Shown here: one piece after another, positions 12,454 to 13,540 of the stretch
How the letters are laid out: each line of letters opens with the position of its first letter
How positions within the stretch are numbered: position 1 is the stretch's first letter
Source of the DNA: Actinobacteria bacterium UBA5182
Lineage (GTDB): Bacteria; Actinomycetota; UBA4738
Length of the DNA stretch: 13,540 nt
Assembly: GCA_002413185.1 (NCBI GenBank)
Contig: DHWM01000159.1
Location: 19,443-32,982 of the forward strand
Reading direction: 5' to 3'
Translations under genes and position numbers: made by a program
The notes under the pieces: model-generated
The model's input: only the letters and a program-made list of their open reading frames with translations
Databases searched by the model: none
What the model was told of the DNA's origin: nothing

Positions 12454-13134
12454 GTGCTGATCGAGCTCGATCCCGTGGACCGCATCACCGCCGACGCGGT
12501 GGGTGAGCCGGGCCATCGCGTGTTCTTCCTGCAGGGGCGCAAGGGTTCCCAGCTCGTGACCGTCCTCATGGAGAAACAGCAGGTCGAACTTCTCTCCGTC
12601 TCCCTGATCGAGCTCCTGTCGCAGCTGGGCAAGGAGACGGGCGAGGGTCCGCCGGAAGCGGCGATGGGGCTGGAGGAGCCCGTCGTCCCGGAGTGGCGGG
12701 CCGGGCGCCTGTCGATCGGCTACGAGGAGGACCGCGACCTCCTGCTGCTGGAGATCCAGGAACTGGTGATCGAAGAGGCTCCGGAAGACGAGGGCGACGA
12801 GGAGGACGAGGAGGCGGAGCCGACCCTGACCATGGCGGAGTTCGGGGTGATCATTCCCGGTTTGACCTCCCCGGAGATCGAGGAGGAGGAAGAACAGCCG
12901 GGCCCGGAGGAGGTCGAGGCGCTCGAACGGGCCCTGGCCGGGCTGGAGGTCGAGCCGCCGGAGGGAGAGCGCGTTCGGTTCTGGTGCACCCGCGAACAGA
13001 TGGTGGCGCTCTGCCGCAACGGAGCCGAGGTGTGTTCGTCTGGGCGTCCTCGCTGCCAGCTCTGCGGCAACCCCATCGATCCCGAGGGCCATCAGTGCCC
13101 CGCGATGAACGGGCACCGGAAGCTGGGCGAGTAG
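12454..13134 (+). CDS. DUF3090 family protein with acidic central insertion
   Basis: A 226-aa conserved actinobacterial protein of unknown function. The N-terminal half has the DUF3090 hallmarks: DPVDRITADAVGEPGHRVFFLQGRKG (6-31), VTVLMEKQQVELLSVSLIELL and RAGRLSIGYEEDRDLLLLEIQEL. The C-terminus carries a small Cys cluster, RPRCQLCGNPIDPEGHQCPAMNGHRK (198-223), which looks like a zinc-binding knuckle. Between them, residues 107-172 hold two very acidic tracts (12 of 16 residues acidic in 107-122; EIEEEEE at 141-147) and appear longer than in relatives I remember. GTG is the start, 4 nt after the phosphatase stop and 6 nt after TACCAT. The stop overlaps the next start by one base. Confidence 0.88.
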   Translation: MLIELDPVDRITADAVGEPGHRVFFLQGRKGSQLVTVLMEKQQVELLSVSLIELLSQLGKETGEGPPEAAMGLEEPVVPEWRAGRLSIGYEEDRDLLLLEIQELVIEEAPEDEGDEEDEEAEPTLTMAEFGVIIPGLTSPEIEEEEEQPGPEEVEALERALAGLEVEPPEGERVRFWCTREQMVALCRNGAEVCSSGRPRCQLCGNPIDPEGHQCPAMNGHRKLGE

Positions 13135-13540
13135 TGTCGCCCGCCGCCGAGACCTCAGGTGGCGAGGTCCTCTCACCGTCCGCTCCCCCGCCGCCCGACG
13201 CCGCTTCGACCATGGCGCTGCTGGCCGGCGGCGACATGAGACTGCTCGGCCTGATGCCGAACGCGTCGAACTACACCTTCCTGGCCGAGGTGGCGGGCGA
13301 CGGCCAAGCCATGTTCGTGGTGTACAAGCCGGTGGCCGGCGAGATCCCGCTGTGGGACTTCCCCGACGGGACCCTGGCGGGGCGGGAGGTGGCCGCGTTC
13401 CTGCTGGCGTCGTCGTTGGGATGGCCGAACGTCCCCCCGACCATCCTGCGGGACGGGCCGCACGGCGTGGGCTCGGCCCAGGTGTTCGTCGACGCCGACT
13501 TCGCCCAGCACCGCCAGCGCTTCCTCGCCGAGCAGGGCTA
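13134..13540 (+). CDS. SCO1664-family protein (C-terminus cut by window edge)
   Basis: 135 residues are visible of a conserved actinobacterial protein of the SCO1664 family, distantly like lipid or protein kinases. A Pro/Ser-rich start is followed by LLGLMPNASNYTFLAEV, VVYKPVAGEIPLWDFPDGTLAGREVAAF (63-89, with Lys65 in the YKP motif) and LGWPNVPPTILRDGPHGVGSAQVFVD (95-120), all typical. The GTG overlaps the DUF3090 stop (TAGTG); a later in-frame ATG (13212) is the alternative and would remove the low-complexity leader. In many actinobacteria mshC (mycothiol synthesis) follows, so it is expected just past the right edge. That part is not visible here. Confidence 0.88.
   Translation, partial: MSPAAETSGGEVLSPSAPPPPDAASTMALLAGGDMRLLGLMPNASNYTFLAEVAGDGQAMFVVYKPVAGEIPLWDFPDGTLAGREVAAFLLASSLGWPNVPPTILRDGPHGVGSAQVFVDADFAQHRQRFLAEQG

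Noticed and set aside
13173..13511. 112-codon minus-strand frame at the right edge
   Set aside because: Antisense to the clearly recognisable SCO1664-family gene; composition is Arg, Gly and Val shadow type.
1..13540. tRNA, rRNA, CRISPR arrays, insertion sequences, attachment sites, toxin-antitoxin or phage-defence genes
   Set aside because: Looked for on both strands; no repeats, transposase motifs or RNA-gene signatures were seen.

Overview
The window is high-GC DNA with dense, overlapping genes. It most likely comes from an actinobacterium (Actinomycetota), possibly a deep-branching soil or uncultured lineage. The clearest lineage signs are the trio at the right end (MSMEG_4193-type histidine phosphatase, DUF3090 protein, SCO1664-family protein), which in actinobacteria usually sits just before mshC, and several start codons with a TANNNT box directly upstream and no Shine-Dalgarno sequence.

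Left end (1-932, minus strand): a compact arsR-arsM pair. ArsR is a CgArsR-like arsenic sensor. ArsM is an arsenite S-adenosylmethionine methyltransferase whose C-terminus lies outside the window. The pair has its own strong sigma70-like promoter flanked by two 16-bp dyads.

933-2941 (minus strand): a low-affinity phosphate uptake operon. A DUF47 (PhoU-like) accessory protein is followed by a PiT-family transporter and a 92-aa two-helix membrane protein of unknown function. An 11-codon upstream ORF appears to be coupled to the DUF47 start.

2947-8280 (minus strand): the phosphate-starvation operon pstS-pstC-pstA-pstB-phoU-response regulator. Junctions from pstC on are tight, with ATGA and GTGA overlaps. 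A PHO box of phased 11-nt repeats lies upstream of pstS. The likely partner, a PhoR/SenX3-like histidine kinase, is at 9257-10975 on the plus strand. It is separated from the operon by uppP (undecaprenyl-diphosphatase), which is divergent from the kinase and runs in the same direction as pst.

10980-13540: a minus-strand pair (a 50-aa Cys-rich protein and a DUF2231-like membrane protein) converges on the kinase. The plus-strand phosphatase-DUF3090-SCO1664 cluster then runs off the window.

Taken together, this is a phosphate acquisition and sensing locus (high-affinity Pst, low-affinity PiT, PhoU, two-component pair) with an arsenic-methylation operon beside it; arsenate is a phosphate mimic that enters through Pst and PiT. 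The protein families are all recognisable or conserved-hypothetical, and I see no clearly new multi-gene system. The less ordinary signals are regulatory: the double ars dyad, the phased PHO box, the recurrent leaderless-type starts and the coupled upstream ORF. No tRNA, rRNA, CRISPR array, insertion sequence or convincing intrinsic terminator was seen.
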